This document shows positions 22,645 through 35,100 of a stretch of 64,000 nt of DNA, in pieces. Origin of the DNA: Hydractinia symbiolongicarpus (lineage: Eukaryota > Cnidaria > Hydrozoa > Anthoathecata > Hydractiniidae); contig NC_079887.1 in the NCBI RefSeq assembly GCF_029227915.1, positions 17,669,650-17,733,649 on the forward strand, written 5' to 3'. The notes under the pieces are model-generated. The model made no database searches and was not told the DNA's origin. It worked only from the letters and a program-made list of their open reading frames with translations. A program made the position numbers and the translations under genes. The number at the start of each line of letters is the position of its first letter. Positions within the stretch are counted from its first letter, which is position 1.

Positions 22645-24826
22645 CGCAATGGAAAAAGACTTGGGACGTCGTAGTCTAATGAGAGTTGAAGGACTAGACC
22701 AATGGTAACCTGCGCAGGCCCTAGGAACTACGTGATTTATGTGTAAGGCCTTTATTAGGCATCAAAAAGCCATATTACAGTGTTTAGAGGCCTGTGCGCG
22801 TAGTTGACTGTGTTTTAAAGACATGACGTAGTGGAAAACGATTTGGGACTTCGTAGTGCATTGAGAGTGTAAGGATTAGACCAATGGTAACATGCGCAGG
22901 CACGTGAAACCACGTGATTTACGTGTAAGGCTTTAGTAAGTGTCAAAAGGCATATTACGGCCTTCAGAGGCCTGTAAGAGTAGTTGACGGTGTTATTAAG
23001 CCTAGGCGCAATGGAAAACGACTTGGTACGTCGTAGTCTATTAATGGTGGAAGGATTAGACCAATGGTAACCAGCGCAAGCACGTGGAACCACGTGATTT
23101 AAGTGAAGAGCCCTTACTAGCTGTCAAAAGGCCATTTTACGGTCTTTAGAGGTCTGTAAGCGTAGTTGACGGTGTTATAAAGCCATGGCGCAATGGAAAA
23201 CGACTTGGGAAGTCTTAGTCCATTGAGAGTGGAAGGATTAGACAATTGTTAAACAGCGCAGGCATGTGGAACCACGTGCTTTACGTTTAAGGCCTTTATT
23301 AGGCATCAAAAGGCCATATTACAGTGTTTAGAGGCCTGTAAGCGTAGTTGACTGTGTTTTAAAGACATGACGCAGTGGAAAACAACTTGGGACATCGTAG
23401 TCCATTGACAGTGAAAGGATTAGACCAATGGTAACCTGCACAGGCACGTGGAACCACGTGATTTACGTACAAGGCTTTTATTAAGCATCAAAAGGCCATA
23501 TTACAGTCTTTACAGGCCTGTGCGCGTAGTTGACTGTGTTTTAAAGACTTGGCGCAATGGAAAAAGACTTGGGACGTCGTAGTCTAATGAGAGTTGAAGG
23601 ACTAGACCAATGGTAACCTGCGCAGGCACGTGGAACAACGTGACTTATGTGTAAGGCCTTTATTAAGCATCAAAAGGCCATATTACAGTCTTTACAGGCC
23701 TGTGCGCGTAGTTGACTGTGTTTTAAATACTTGGCGCAATGGAAAAAGACTTGGGACGTCGTAGTCTAATGAGAGTTGAAGGACTAGACCAATGGTAACC
23801 TGCGCAGGCACGTGGAACAACGTGACTTATGTGTAAGGCCTTTATTAGGCAGCAAAAGGCCATATTACAGCGTTTAGAGGCCTGTAAGCGTAGTTGACTG
23901 TGTTTTAAAGACATGACGCAATGGAAAACGACTTGGTACGTCGTATTCTAATGAGAGTTGAAGGACTAGACCAATGGTAACCTGCGCAGGCACGTGGAAC
24001 TACGTGATTTATGTGTAAGGCCTTTATTAGGCAGCAAAAGGCCATATTACAGCGTTTAGAGGCCTGTAAGCGTAGTTGACTGTGTTTTAAAGACATGACG
24101 CAATGGAAAACGATTTGGGACGTCGTAGTCTATAGAGAGTGGCAAGGTTAGACCAATGGTAACCTGAGCAGGCACGTGGAACCACGTGATTTACGTACAA
24201 GGCTTTTATTAAGCATCAAAAGGCCATATTACAGTCTTTACAGGCCTGTGCGGGTAGTTGACTGTGTTTTAAAGACTTGGCGCAATGGAAAAAGACTTGG
24301 GACGTCGTAGTCTAATGAGAGTTGAAGGACTAGACCAATGGTAACCTGCGCAGGCACTAGGAACTACGTGATTTATGTGTAAGGCCTTTATTAGGCAGCA
24401 AAAGGCCATATTACAGCGTTTAGAGGCCTGTAAGCGTAGTTGACTGTGTTTTAAAGACATGACGCAATGGAAAACGATTTGGGACGTCGTAGTCTATAGA
24501 GAGTGGCAAGGTTAGACCAATGGTAACCTGTGCAGGCACGTGGAACCACGTGATTTACGTACAAGGCTTTTATTAAGCATCAAAAGGCCATATTACAGTC
24601 TTTACAGGCCTGTGCGGGTAGTTGACTGTGTTTTAAAGACTTGGCGCAATGGAAAAAGACTTGGGACGTCGTAGTCTAATGAGAGTTGAAGGACTAGACC
24701 AATGGTAACCTGCGCAGGCACTAGGAACTACGTGATTTATGTGTAAGGCCTTTATTAGGCATCAAAAAGCCATATTACAGTGTTTAGAGGCCTGTGCGCG
24801 TAGTTGACTGTGTTTTAAAGACATGA

Positions 24827-26644
24827 CGCAGTGGAAAACGATTTAGGACTTCGTAGTGCATTGAGAGTGTAAGGATTAGACCAATGGTAACATGCGCAGG
24901 CACGTGAAACCACGTGATTTACGTGTAAGGCTTTATTAAGTGTCAAAAGGCATATTACGGCCTTCAGAGGCCTGTAAGAGTAGTTGACGGTGTTATTAAG
25001 CCTAGGCGCAATGGAAAACGACTTGGTACGTCGTAGTCTATTGATGGTGGAAGGATTAGACCAATGGTAACCAGCGCAAGCACGTGGAACCACGTGATTT
25101 GCGTACAAGGCTTTTATTAAGCATCAAAATGCCATATTACGGCGTTTAGAGGCCTGTGCGCGTAGTTTATTGTGTTTTAAAGACATGGCGCAATAGATAA
25201 CGATTTGGGACGTCGTAGTCTATAGAGAGTGGCAAGGTTAGACCAATGGTAACCTGCGCAGGCACGTGAAACCACGTGATTTACGTGTAAGGCTTTTATT
25301 AGGAGTCAAAAGGCATATTACGGCCTTCAGAGGCCTGTAAGAGTAGTTGACGGTGTTATTAAGCCTAGGCGCAATGGAAAACGACTTGGGAAGTCGTAGT
25401 CCATTGAGAGTGGAGGGATTAGACCAATGGTAACCTGCGCAGGCACTAGGAACTACGTGATTTATGTGTAAGGCCTTTATTAGGCATCAAAAAGCCATAT
25501 TACAGTGTTTAGAGGCCTGTGCGCGTAGTTGACTGTGTTTTAAAGACATGACGCAGTGGAAAACGATTTGGGACTTCGTAGTGCATTGAGAGTGTAAGGA
25601 TTAGACCAATGGTAACATGCGCAGGCACGTAAAAACCACGTGATTTACATGTAAGGCTTTATTAAGTGTCAAAAGGCATATTACGGCCTTCAGAGGCCTG
25701 TAAGAGTAGTTGACGGTGTTATTAAGCCTAGGCGCAATGGAAAACGACTTGGTACGTCGTAGTCTATTGATGGTGGAAGGATTAGACCAATGGTAACCAG
25801 CGCAAGCACGTGGAACCACGTGATTTAAGTGAAGAGCCCTTACTAGCTGTCAAAAGGCCATTTTACCGTCTTTAGAGGTCTGTAAGCGTAGTTGACGGTG
25901 TTATAAAGCCATGGCACAATGGAAAACGACTTGGGAAGTCTTAGTCCATTGAGAGTGGAAGGATTAGACAATTGTTAAACAGCGCAGGCACGTGGAACCA
26001 CGTGATTTACGTACAAGGCTTTTATTAAGCATCAAAAGGCCATATTACAGTCTTTACAGGCCTGTGCGGGTAGTTGACTGTGTTTTAATGACTTGGCGCA
26101 ATGGAAAAAGACTTAGGACGTCGTAGTCTAATGAGAGTTGAAGGACTAGACCATTGTTAAACAGCGCAGGCATGTGGAACCACGTGCTTTACGTGTAAGG
26201 GGCCCTTATTAGGCATCAAAAGGCCACATTACAGTGTTTAGAGCCCTGTAAGCGTAGTTGACTGTGTTTTAAAGACATGACGCAGTGGAAAACAACTTGG
26301 GACGTCGTAGTCCGTTGACAGTGAAAGGATTAGACCAATGGTAACCTGCGCAGGCACGTGAAACCACGTGATTTACGTGTAAGGCTCTTTTTAGGCATCA
26401 AAATGCCATATTACGGCGTTTAGAGGCCTGTGCGCGAAGTTTATTGTGTTTTAAAGACATGGCGCAATAGATAACGATTTGGGACGTCGTAATCTATAGA
26501 GAGTGGCAAGGTTAGACCAATGGTAACCTGCGCAGGCACGTGAAACCACGTGATTTACGTGTAAGGCCTTTATTAGGTGTCAAAAGGCCATATTACAGTC
26601 TTTAGAGGCCTGTGCGCGTAGTTCACTGTGTTTTAAAGACATGG
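24827..26644 (+). repeat. Transition stretch; 25130-26000 repeated at 29304-30174
   Basis: About ten monomers. The new variants GTAGTTTATTGTG and CGCAATAGATAACG first appear at about 25.16-25.2 kb. The piece from about 25,130 to 26,000 recurs at offset 4,174 bp (23 monomers), sharing GCACTAGGAACTACG and the unusual GCACGTAAAAACCACG with TTTACATGTAAGG. The 2-bp enlarged form GTAAGGGGCCCTTATTAGG first appears at about 26.2 kb. Confidence 0.8.
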
Positions 26645-26836
26645 CGCAATGGAAAACGATTTGGGACGTCGTAGTCTATAGAGAGTGGCAAGGTTAGACC
26701 AATGGTAACCTGCGCAGGCACGTGAAACCACGTGATTTACGTGTAAGGCTTTTATTAGGTGTCAAAAGGCATATTACGGCCTTCAGAGGCCTGTAAGAGT
26801 AGTTGACAGTGTTATTAAGCCTAGGCGCAATGGAAA

Positions 26837-26853
26837 ACGACTTGGGAAGTCGT
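26837..26853. other. Dyad ACGACTT-GGG-AAGTCGT (example of a recurrent inverted repeat)
   Basis: The arms are seven complementary bases with a three-base spacer, at monomer positions 12-28. The same perfect form recurs in most A-to-B transitions, for example at about 508 and 8312. In other subfamilies the arms are weaker: ACGAC/GTCGT around TTGGTAC, or CGAC/GTCG around TTGGGAC. It could extrude as a small hairpin or be a symmetric protein site; neither is demonstrated. Confidence 0.8.
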
Positions 26854-26898
26854 AGTCCATTGAGAGTGGAGGGATTGGACGAATGGTAAACAGCGCAG

Positions 26899-26916
26899 GC
26901 ACGTGGAACCACGTGC
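26899..26916. other. G-box dyad GCACGTGG-AA-CCACGTGC (example)
   Basis: Two CACGTG hexamers lie ten bases apart and together form an inverted repeat with eight-base arms and a two-base spacer. Most other monomers keep seven-base arms because the base after the second hexamer is A. A third ACGTG follows nine bases after the second, so three ACGT cores lie about one helical turn apart. CACGTG is the site of bHLH and bZIP factors in general; use by such a factor here is not shown. Confidence 0.8.
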
Positions 26917-27733
26917 TTTACGTGTAAGGATTTTATTAGACATCAAAAAGCCATATTACAGTGTTTAGAGGCCTGTGCGCGTAGTTGACTGTGTTTTAAA
27001 GACATGACGCAGTGGAAAACGATTTGGGACTTCGTAGTGCGTTGAGAGTGTAAGGATTAGACCAATGGTAACCTGCGCAGGCACGTGAAACCACGTGATT
27101 TACGTGTAAGGCTTTTATTAGGTGTCAAAAGGCATATTACGGCCTTCAGAGGCCTGTAAGAGTAGTTGACGGTGTTATTAAGCCTAGGCGCAATGGAAAA
27201 CGACTTGGGAAGTCGTAGTCCATTGAGAGTGGAGGGATTGGACGAATGGTAAACAGCGCAGGCACGTGGAACCACGTGCTTTACGTGTAAGGATTTTATT
27301 AGACATCAAAAAGCCATATTACAGTGTTTAGAGGCCTGTGCGCGTAGTTTATTGTGTTTTAAAGACATGGCGCAATAGATAACGATTTGGGACGTCGTAG
27401 TCTATAGAGAGTGGCAAGGTTAGACCAATGGTAACCTGCGCAGGCACGTGAAACCACGTGATTTACGTGTAAGGCTTTTATTAGGTGTCAAAAGGCATAT
27501 TACGGCCTTCAGAGGCCTGTAAGAGTAGTTGACGGTGTTATTAAGCCTAGGCGCAATGGAAAACGACTTGGGAAGTCGTAGTCCATTGAGAGTGGAGGGA
27601 TTAGACGAATGGTAAACAGCGCAGGCACGTGGAACCACGTGCTTTACGTGTAAGGATTTTATTAGACATCAAAAAGCCATATTACAGTGTTTAGAGGCCT
27701 GTGCGCGTAGTTGACTGTGTTTTAAAGACATGA

Positions 27734-30700
27734 CGCAGTGGAAAACGATTTGGGACTTCGTAGTGCGTTGAGAGTGTAAGGATTAGACCAATGGTAACAT
27801 GCGCAGGCACGTGAAACCACGTGATTTACGTGTAAAGGCTTTTATTAAGTGTCAAAAGGCATATTACTGCCTTTAGAGGCCTGTAAGAGTAGTTGACGGT
27901 GTTATTAAGCCTAGGCGCAATGGAAAACGACTTGGGAAGTCGTAGTCCATTGAGAGTGGAGGGATTAGACGAATGGTAAACAGCGCAGGCACGTGCAACC
28001 ACGTGCTTTAAGTGAAAGGCCTTTACTAGCTGTCAAAAGGCCATTTTACGGTCTTTAGAGGTCTGTAAGCGTAGTTGACGGTGTTATAAAGCCATGGCGT
28101 AATGGAAAACGACTTGGGAAGTCTTAGTCCATTGAGAGTGGAAGGATTAGACCATTGTTAAACAGCGCAGGCATGTGGAACCACGTGCTTTACGTGTAAG
28201 GCCTTTATTAGGCATCAAAAGGCCATATTGCAGTGTTTAGAGGCCTGTAAGCGTAGTTGACTGTGTTTTAAAGACATGACGCAGTGGAAAACAACTTGGG
28301 ACGTCGTAGTCCATTGACAGTGAAAGGATTAGACCAATGGTAACCTGCGAAGGCACGTGGAACCACGTGAAGGCTTTTATTAAGCATCAAAAGGCCATAT
28401 TACAGTCTTTACAGGCCTGTGCGCGTAGTTGACTGTGTTTTAAAGACTTGGCGCAATGGAAAAAGACTTGGTACGTCGTAGTCTAATGAGAGTTGAAGGA
28501 CTAGACCATTGTTAAACAGCGCAGGCATGTGGAACCACGTGATTTACGTACAAGGCTTTTATTAAGCATCAAAAGGCCATATTACAGTCTTTACAGGCCT
28601 GTGCGGGTAGTTGACTGTGTTTTAATGACTTGGCGCAATGGAAAAAGACTTAGGACGTCGTAGTCTAATGAGAGTTGAAGGACTAGACCATTGTTAAACA
28701 GCGCAGGCATGTGGAACCACGTGCTTTACGTGTAAGGGGCCCTTATTAGGCATCAAAAGGCCACATTACAGTGTTTAAAGGCCTGTAAGCGTAGTTGACT
28801 GTGTTTTAAAGACATGACGCAGTCGAAAACAACTTTGGACGTCGTAGTCCGTTGACAGTGAAAGGATTAGACCAATGGTAACCTGTGCAGGCACGTGGAA
28901 CCACGTGATTTACGTACAAGTTTTTTATTAAGCATCAGAAGGCCATATTACAGTCTTTACAGGCCTGTGCGCGTAGTTGACGGTGTTATAAAGCCATGGC
29001 GCAATGGAAAACGACTTGGGAAGTCTTAGTCCATTGACAGTGGAAGGATTAGACCATTGTTAAACAGCGCAGGCATGTGGAACCGCGTGATTTGCGTACA
29101 AGGCTTTTATTAAGCATCAAAAGGCCATATTACCGTCTTTACAGGCCTGTGCGGGTAGTTGACTGTGTTTTAAAGACATGACGCAGTGGAAAACAACTTG
29201 GGACGTCGTAGTCCATTGACAGTGAAAGGATTAGACCAATGGTAACCTGCGCAGGCACGTGAAACCACGTGATTTACGTGTAAGGCTCTTTTTAGGCATC
29301 AAAATGCCATATTACGGCGTTTAGAGGCCTGTGCGCGTAGTTTATTGTGTTTTAAAGACATGGCGCAATAGATAACGATTTGGGACGTCGTAGTCTATAG
29401 AGAGTGGCAAGGTTAGACCAATGGTAACCTGCGCAGGCACGTGAAACCACGTGATTTACGTGTAAGGCTTTTATTAGGTGTCAAAAGGCATATTACGGCC
29501 TTCAGAGGCCTGTAAGAGTAGTTGACGGTGTTATTAAGCCTAGGCGCAATGGAAAACGACTTGGGAAGTCGTAGTCCATTGAGAGTGGAGGGATTAGACC
29601 AATGGTAACCTGCGCAGGCACTAGGAACTACGTGATTTATGTGTAAGGCCTTTATTAGGCATCAAAAAGCCATATTACAGTGTTTAGAGGCTGTGCGCGT
29701 AGTTGACTGTGTTTTAAAGACATGACGCAGTGGAAAACGATTTGGGACTTCGTAGTGCATTGAGAGTGTAAGGATTAGACCAATGGTAACATGCGCAGGC
29801 ACGTAAAAACCACGCGATTTACATGTAAGGCTTTATTAAGTGTCAAAAGGCATATTACGGCCTTCAGAGGCCTGTAAGAGTAGTTGACGGTGTTATTAAG
29901 CCTAGGCGCAATGGAAAACGACTTGGTACGTCGTGGTCTATTGATGGTGGAAGGATTAGACCAATGGTAACCAGCGCAAGCACGTGGAACCACGTGATTT
30001 AAGTGAAGAGCCCTTACTAGCTGTCAAAAGGCCATTTTACGGTCTTTAGAGGTCTGTAAGCGTAGTTGACGGTGTTATAAAGCCATGGTACAATGGAAAA
30101 CGACTTGGGAAGTCTTAGTCCATTGAGAGTGGAAGGATTAGACAATTGTTAAACAGCGCAGGCACGTGGAACCACGTGCTTTACGTGTAAGGATTTTATT
30201 AGACATCAAAAAGCCATATTACAGTGTTTAGAGGCCTGTGCGCGTAGTTGACTGTGTTTTAAAGACATGACGCAGTGGAAAACGATTTGGGACTTCGTAG
30301 TGCATTGAGAGTGAAAGGATTAGACCAATGGTAACATGCGCAGGCACGTGAAACCACGTGATTTACGTGTAAGGTTTTTATTAAGTGTCAAAAGGCATAT
30401 TACTGCCTTCAGAGGCCTGTAAGAGTAGTTGACGGTGTTATTAAGCCTAGGCGCAATGGAAAACGACTTGGGAAGTCGTAGTCCATTGAGAGTGGAGGGA
30501 TTAGACGAATGGTAAACAGCGCAGGCACGTGGAACCACGTGCTTTACGTGTAAGGATTTTATTAGACATCAAAAAGCCATATTACAGTGTTTAGAGGCCT
30601 GTGCGCGTAGTTGACTGTGTTTTAAAGACACGACGCAGTGGAAAACGATTTGGGACTTCGTAGTGCGTTGAGAGTGTAAGGATTAGACCAATGGTAACAT

Positions 30701-32143
30701 GCGCAGGCACGTGAAACCACGTGATTTACGTGTAAAGGCTTTTATTAAGTGTCAAAAGGCATATTACTGCCTTTAGAGGCCTGTAAGAGTAGTTGACGGT
30801 GTTATTAAGCCTAGGCGCAATGGAAAACGACTTGGGAAGTCGTAGTCCATTGAGAGTGGAGGGATTAGACGAATGGTAAACAGCGCAGGCACGTGGAACC
30901 ACGTGCTTTAAGTGAAAGGCCTTTACTAGCTGTCAAAAGGCCATTTTACGGTCTTTAGAGGTCTGTAAGCGTAGTTGACGGTGTTATAAAGCCATGGCGT
31001 AATGGAAAACGACTTGGGAAGTCTTAGTCCATTGAGAGTGGAAGGATTAGACCATTGTTAAACAGCGCAGGCATGTGGAACCACGTGAAGGCTTTTATTA
31101 AGCATCAAAAGGCCATATTACAGTGTTTAGAGGCCTGTAAGCGTAGTTGACTGTGTTTTAAAGACATGACGCAGTGGAAAAAGACTTGGTACGTCGTAGT
31201 CTAATGAGAGTTGAAGGACTAGACCATTGTTAAACAGCGCAGGCATGTGGAACCACGTGATTTACGTACAAGGCTTTTATTAAGCATCAAAAGGCCATAT
31301 TACAGTCTTTACAGGCCTGTGCGGGTAGTTGACTGTGTTTTAATGACTTGGCGCAATGGAAAAAGACTTAGGACGTCGTAGTCTAATGAGAGTTGAAGGA
31401 CTAGACCATTGTTAAACAGCGCAGGCATGTGGAACCACGTGCTTTACGTGTAAGGGGCCCTTATTAGGCATCAAAAGGCCACATTACAGTGTTTAGAGCC
31501 CTGTAAGCGTAGTTGACTGTGTTTTAAAGACATGACGCAGTGGAAAACAACTTGGGACGTCGTAGTCCATTGACAGTGAAAGGATTAGACCAATGGTAAC
31601 CTGCGCAGGCACGTGAAACCACGTGAACGTGTAAGGCTCTTTTTAGGCATCAAAATGCCATATTACGGCGTTTAGAGGCCTGTGCGCGTAGTTTATTGTG
31701 TTTTAAAGACATGGCGCAATAGATAACGATTTGGGACGTCGTAGTCTATAGAGAGTGGCAAGGTTAGACCAATGGTAACCTGCGCAGGCACGTGAAACCA
31801 CGTGATTTACGTGTAAGGCCTTTATTAGGTGTCAAAAGTCCATATTACAGTCTTTAGAGGCCTGTGCGCGTAGTTCACTGTGTTTTAAAGACATGGCGCA
31901 ATGGAAAACGATTTGGGACGTCGTAGTCTATAGAGAGTGGCAAGGTTAGACCAATGGTAACCTGCGCAGGCACGTGAAACCACGTGATTTACGTGTAAGG
32001 CTTTTATTAGGTGTCAAAAGGCATATTACGGCCTTCAGAGGCCTGTAAGAGTAGTTGACGGTGTTATTAAGCCTAGGCGCAATGGAAAACAACTTGGGAA
32101 GTCGTAGTCCATTGAGAGTGGAGGGATTAGACGAATGGTAAAC
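27734..32143 (+). repeat. Mosaic with source sequence for the 50-54 kb HORs
   Basis: About 24 monomers. The piece 27.5-28.18 kb recurs at 30.4-31.08 kb (offset 2,900, 16 monomers; shared GCCATGGCGTAATGG). Markers also found at 50-54 kb are CGCAGTCGAAAAC (28.82 kb), GTACAAGTTTTTTATTAAG (28.92 kb), GGAACCGCGTGATTTGCG (29.08 kb) and TTTAGAGGCTGTGCGCG with a 2-bp loss (29.69 kb). The 10-bp-deleted junction CCACGTGAAGGC appears first at 28370/28371. Confidence 0.8.
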
Positions 32144-35100
32144 AGCGCAGGCACGTGGAACCACTTGCTTTACGTGTAAGGATTTTATTAGACATCACAA
32201 AGCCATATTACAGTGTTTAGAGGCCTGTGCGCGTAGTTGACTGTGTTTTAAAGACATGACGCAGTGGAAAACGATTTGGGACTTCGTAGTGCGTTGAGAG
32301 TGTAAGGATTAGACCAATGGTAACATGCGCAGGCACGTGAAACCACGTGATTTACGTGTAAGGTTTTTATTAAGTGTCAAAAGGCATATTACTGCCTTCA
32401 GAGGCCTGTAAGAGTAGTTGACTGTGTTATTAAGCCTAGGCGCAATGGAAAACGACTTGGGAAGTCGTAGTCCATTGAGAGTGGAGGGATTAGACGAATG
32501 GTAAACAGCGCAGGCACGTGGAACCACGTGCTTTACGTGTAAGGATTTTATTAGACATCAAAAAGCCATATTACAGTGTTTAGAGGCCTGTGCGCGTAGT
32601 TGACTGTGTTTTAAAGACATGACGCAGTGGAAAACGATTTGGGACTTCGTAGTGCGTTGAGAGTGTAAGTATTAGACCAATGGTAACATGCGCAGGCACG
32701 TGAAACCACGTGATTTACGTGTAAAGGCTTTTAGTAAGTGTCAAAAGGCATATTACTGCCTTTAGAGGCCTGTAAGAGTAGTTGACGGTGTTATTAAGCC
32801 TAGGCGCAATGGAAAACGACTTGGGAAGTCGTAGTCTATTGAGAGTGGAGAAATTAGACGAATGGTAAACAGCGCAGGCACGTGGAACCACGTGCTTTAA
32901 GTGAAAGGCCTTTACTAGCTGTCAAAAGGCCATTTTACGGTCTTTAGAGGTCTGTAGGCGTAGTTGACGGTGTTATAAAGCCATGGCGCAATGGAAAACG
33001 ACTTGGGAAGTCTTAGTCCATTGAGAGTGGAAGGATTAGACCATTGTTAAACAGCGCAGGCATGTGGAACCACGTGCTTTACGTGTAACGGGCCTTTATT
33101 AGGCATCAAAAGGCCATATGACAGTGTTTAAAGGCCTGTAAGCGTAGTTGACTGTGTTTTAAAGACATGACGCAGTGGAAAACAACTTTGGACGTCGTAG
33201 TCCGTTGACAGTGAAAGGATTAGACCAATGGTAACCTGTGCAGGCACGTGGAACCACGTGATTTACGTACAAGGCTTTTATTAAGCATCAGAAGGCCATA
33301 TTACAGTCTTTACAGGCCTGTGCGCGTAGTTGACGGTGTTATAAAGCCATGGCGCAATGGAAAACGACTTGGGAAGTCTTAGTCCATTGAGAGTTGAAGG
33401 ATTAGACCATTGTCAAACAGCGCAGGCATGTGGAACCACGTGCTTTACGTGTAAGGCCTTTATTAGGCATCAAAAGGCCACATTACAGTGTTTAGAGGCC
33501 TGTAAGCGTAGTTGACTGTGTTTTAAAGACATGACGCAGTGGAAAACAACTTGGGACGTCGTAGTCCATTGACAGTGAAAGGATTAGACCAATGGTAACC
33601 TGCGCAGACACGTGAAACCACGTGATTTACGTGTAAGGCTCTTTTTAGGCATCAAAATGCCATATTACGGCGTTTAGAGGCCTGTGCGCGTAGTTTATTG
33701 TGTTTTAAAGACATGGCGCAATAGATAACGATTTGGGACGTCGTAGTCTATAGAGAGTGGCAAGGTTAGACCAATGGTAACTTGCGCAGGCACGTGAAAC
33801 CACGTGATTTACGTGTAAGGCCTTTATTAGGTGTCAAAAGGCCATATTACAGTCTTTAGAGGCCTGTGCGCGTAGTTCACTGTGTTTTAAAGACATGGCG
33901 CAATGGAAAACGATTTGGGACGTCGTAGTCTATAGAGAGTGGCAAGGTTAGACCAATGGTAACCTGCGCAGGCACGTGAAACCACGTGATTTACGTGTAA
34001 GGCTTTTATTAGGTGTCAAAAGGCATATTACGGCCTTCAGAGGCCTGTAAGAGTAGTTGACGGTGTTGTTAAGCCTAGGCGCAATGGCAAACGACTTGGG
34101 AAGTCGTAGTCCATTGAGAGTGGAGGGATTAGACGAATGGTAAACAGCGCAGGCATGTGGAACCACGTGCTTTACGTGTAAGGATTTTATTAGGCATCAA
34201 AAGGCCATATTACAGTGTTTAGAGGCCTGTAAGCGTAGTTGACTGTGTTTTAAAGACATGACGCAGTGGAAAACAACTTGGGAGGTCGTAGTCCATTGAC
34301 AGTGAAAGGATTAGACCAATGGTAACCTGCGAAGGCACGTAGAACCACGTGAAGACTTTTATTAAGCATCAAAAGGCCATATTACAGTCTTTACAGGCCT
34401 GTGCGCGTAGTTGACTGTGTTTTAAAGACTTGGCGCAATGGAAAAAGACTTGGTACGTCGTAGTCTAATGAGAGTTGAAGGACTAGACCAATGATAACCT
34501 GCGCAGGCACGTGGAACTACGTGATTTATGTGTAAGGCCTTTATTAGGCAGCAAAAGGCCATATTACAGCGTTTAGAGGCCTGTAAGCGTAGTTGACTGT
34601 GTTTTAAAGACATGACGCAGTGGAAAACGATTTGGGACTTCGTAGTGCATTGAGAGTGTAAGGATTAGACCAATGGTAACATGCGCAGGCGCGTGAAACC
34701 ACGTGATTTACGTGTAAGGCTTTTATTAAGTGTCAAAAGGCATTCTACGGCCTTCAGAGGCCTGTAAGAGTAGTTGACGGTGTTATTAAGCCTAGGCGCA
34801 ATGGAAAACGACTTGGTACGTCGTAGTCTGTTGATGGTGGTAGGATTAGACCAATGGTAACCAGCGCAGGCACGTGGAACCACGTGCTTTACGTGTAAGG
34901 ATTTTATTAGACATCAAAAAGCCATATTACAGTGTTTAGAGGCCTGTGCGCGTAGTTGACTGTGTTTTAAAGACATGACGCAGTGGAAAACGATTTGGGA
35001 CTTCGTAGTGCGTTGAGAGTGTAAGGATTAGACCAATGGTAACATGCGCAGGCACGTGAAACCACGTGATTTACGTGTAAGATTTTTATTAAGTGTCAAA

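Larger units (their letters stand above)
21373..24826 (+). repeat. 8-mer HOR (21373-22826) followed by its 11-mer derivative (22827-24826)
   Basis: Units of 1,454 bp (8 monomers) and 2,000 bp (11 monomers) start at equivalent B-type landmarks (CGCAGTGG at 21373, CGTAGTGG at 22827, CGCAGTGG at 24827). Order is B/A(180 bp), D, G, C, E, E, C, E-like with GCACTAGGAACTACG. The second unit has three extra C/E monomers: GACTTATGTG copies at about 23.64 and 23.83 kb and a repeated C-E pair at about 24.1-24.5 kb. The internal E-E step is 182 bp in both units. Confidence 0.85.
26826..27007 (+). repeat. Exemplar monomer, subfamily B (182 bp)
   Basis: Subfamily B is recognised by CATCAAAAAGCCATATTAC, GTGTTTAGAGGCCTGTGCGC and the ending TTTTAAAGACATGACGCAGTGG, where the phase landmark reads CGCAGTGG instead of CGCAATGG. 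This copy shows the right-hand form GTAAGGATTTTATTAGACATC, which I noticed only from about 26.9 kb onward; left-hand B copies read GTAAGGCCTTTATTAGGCATC. Its front carries both strong dyads of the family, ACGACTT/AAGTCGT and the G-box dyad. Confidence 0.85.
26645..27733 (+). repeat. Three tandem A-B dimers of 363 bp
   Basis: Landmarks at 26645, 27008 and 27371 are exactly 363 bp apart (181-bp A plus 182-bp B). B reads GTAAGGATTTTATTAGAC in all three. The A monomer of the third dimer begins with CGCAATAGATAACG and its preceding monomer ends GTAGTTTATTGTG, so that boundary was patched from another monomer type. This is the simplest and most regular HOR in the window. Confidence 0.9.

Noticed and set aside
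26899-26916. CACGTG pairs as gene promoter elements
   Set aside because: They occur in nearly every monomer with no gene downstream, so a promoter role is not supported; they are kept only as structural dyads.
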